Program-made: the position numbers and the translations under genes
Notes under the pieces: generated by a model
The model's input: the letters and a program-made list of their open reading frames with translations, nothing else
Database searches by the model: none
Told to the model about the DNA's origin: nothing
Shown: positions 6,884-6,907 of the stretch, one piece after another
Numbering within the stretch: the stretch's first letter is position 1
How the letters are laid out: the number at the start of each line of letters is the position of its first letter
From: Bacteroidota bacterium
Lineage (GTDB): Bacteria > Bacteroidota > Bacteroidia > NS11-12g > UBA9320
DNA: 6,907 nucleotides
Assembly (NCBI GenBank): GCA_024638525.1
Contig: JAHEKB010000126.1
Location: forward strand, 1-6,907
Direction of reading: 5' to 3'

Positions 6884-6907
6884 TCACGAAAAGAAGATAG
6901 TATTTGA

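Larger units (their letters stand above)
6836..6907. other. Upstream region at the right edge of the window
   Basis: These 72 bases hold the candidate promoter and palindrome listed separately. Only very short open stretches occur: a 16-codon plus-strand one at 6857-6907, and a minus-strand one open from the window edge to a TGA at 6832-6834 that overlaps the lipoprotein ATG. Neither has recognisable protein character, though the second could be the end of an upstream gene cut by the window. Confidence 0.4.

Overview
The window looks like ordinary chromosomal DNA from a Bacteroidota bacterium, probably a free-living or marine Cytophagales- or Flavobacteriales-type organism. The evidence is a SusC-like outer-membrane receptor with an N-terminal carboxypeptidase-regulatory-like domain, a DUF4382-type lipoprotein, a perfect TAnnTTTG promoter box, an absence of strong Shine-Dalgarno sequences, and moderately AT-rich coding sequence. 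The lineage is inferred from gene families only. I see no phage, insertion sequence, CRISPR array, tRNA or rRNA.

Layout. The left part (1-2224, + strand) is a piece of a histidine-utilisation (hut) operon: the C-terminal end of histidine ammonia-lyase (hutH), a small secreted or membrane-anchored protein of 85 residues whose start codon overlaps the hutH stop (ATGA), and a complete urocanate hydratase (hutU). HutH deaminates L-histidine to urocanate and HutU hydrates urocanate to imidazolonepropionate, so the first two steps of the pathway are adjacent. hutI and the formiminoglutamate-processing gene are not in the window. Forty bases downstream on the same strand (2265 onward) is a large TonB-receptor-like beta-barrel protein. 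It could be co-transcribed with hut, but its substrate cannot be read from the sequence.

The right part (5046-6835, - strand) holds two genes read toward the receptor: a DUF4382 lipoprotein, then, 26 bases downstream, a CorA-family divalent-cation channel. A candidate promoter with an almost absent leader lies just before the lipoprotein gene.

The main anomaly is at the 3' end of the receptor gene. The uninterrupted frame stops at 4979 with an atypical tail, but the expected C-terminal beta-strand of the family is encoded immediately beyond, in another frame, ending at 5041 only 4 bases before the convergent corA stop. One missing base near 4949 explains this, through either a sequence error or a true frameshift. 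I did not find a convincing previously undescribed system. The small gene inside the hut operon is the least characterised item.
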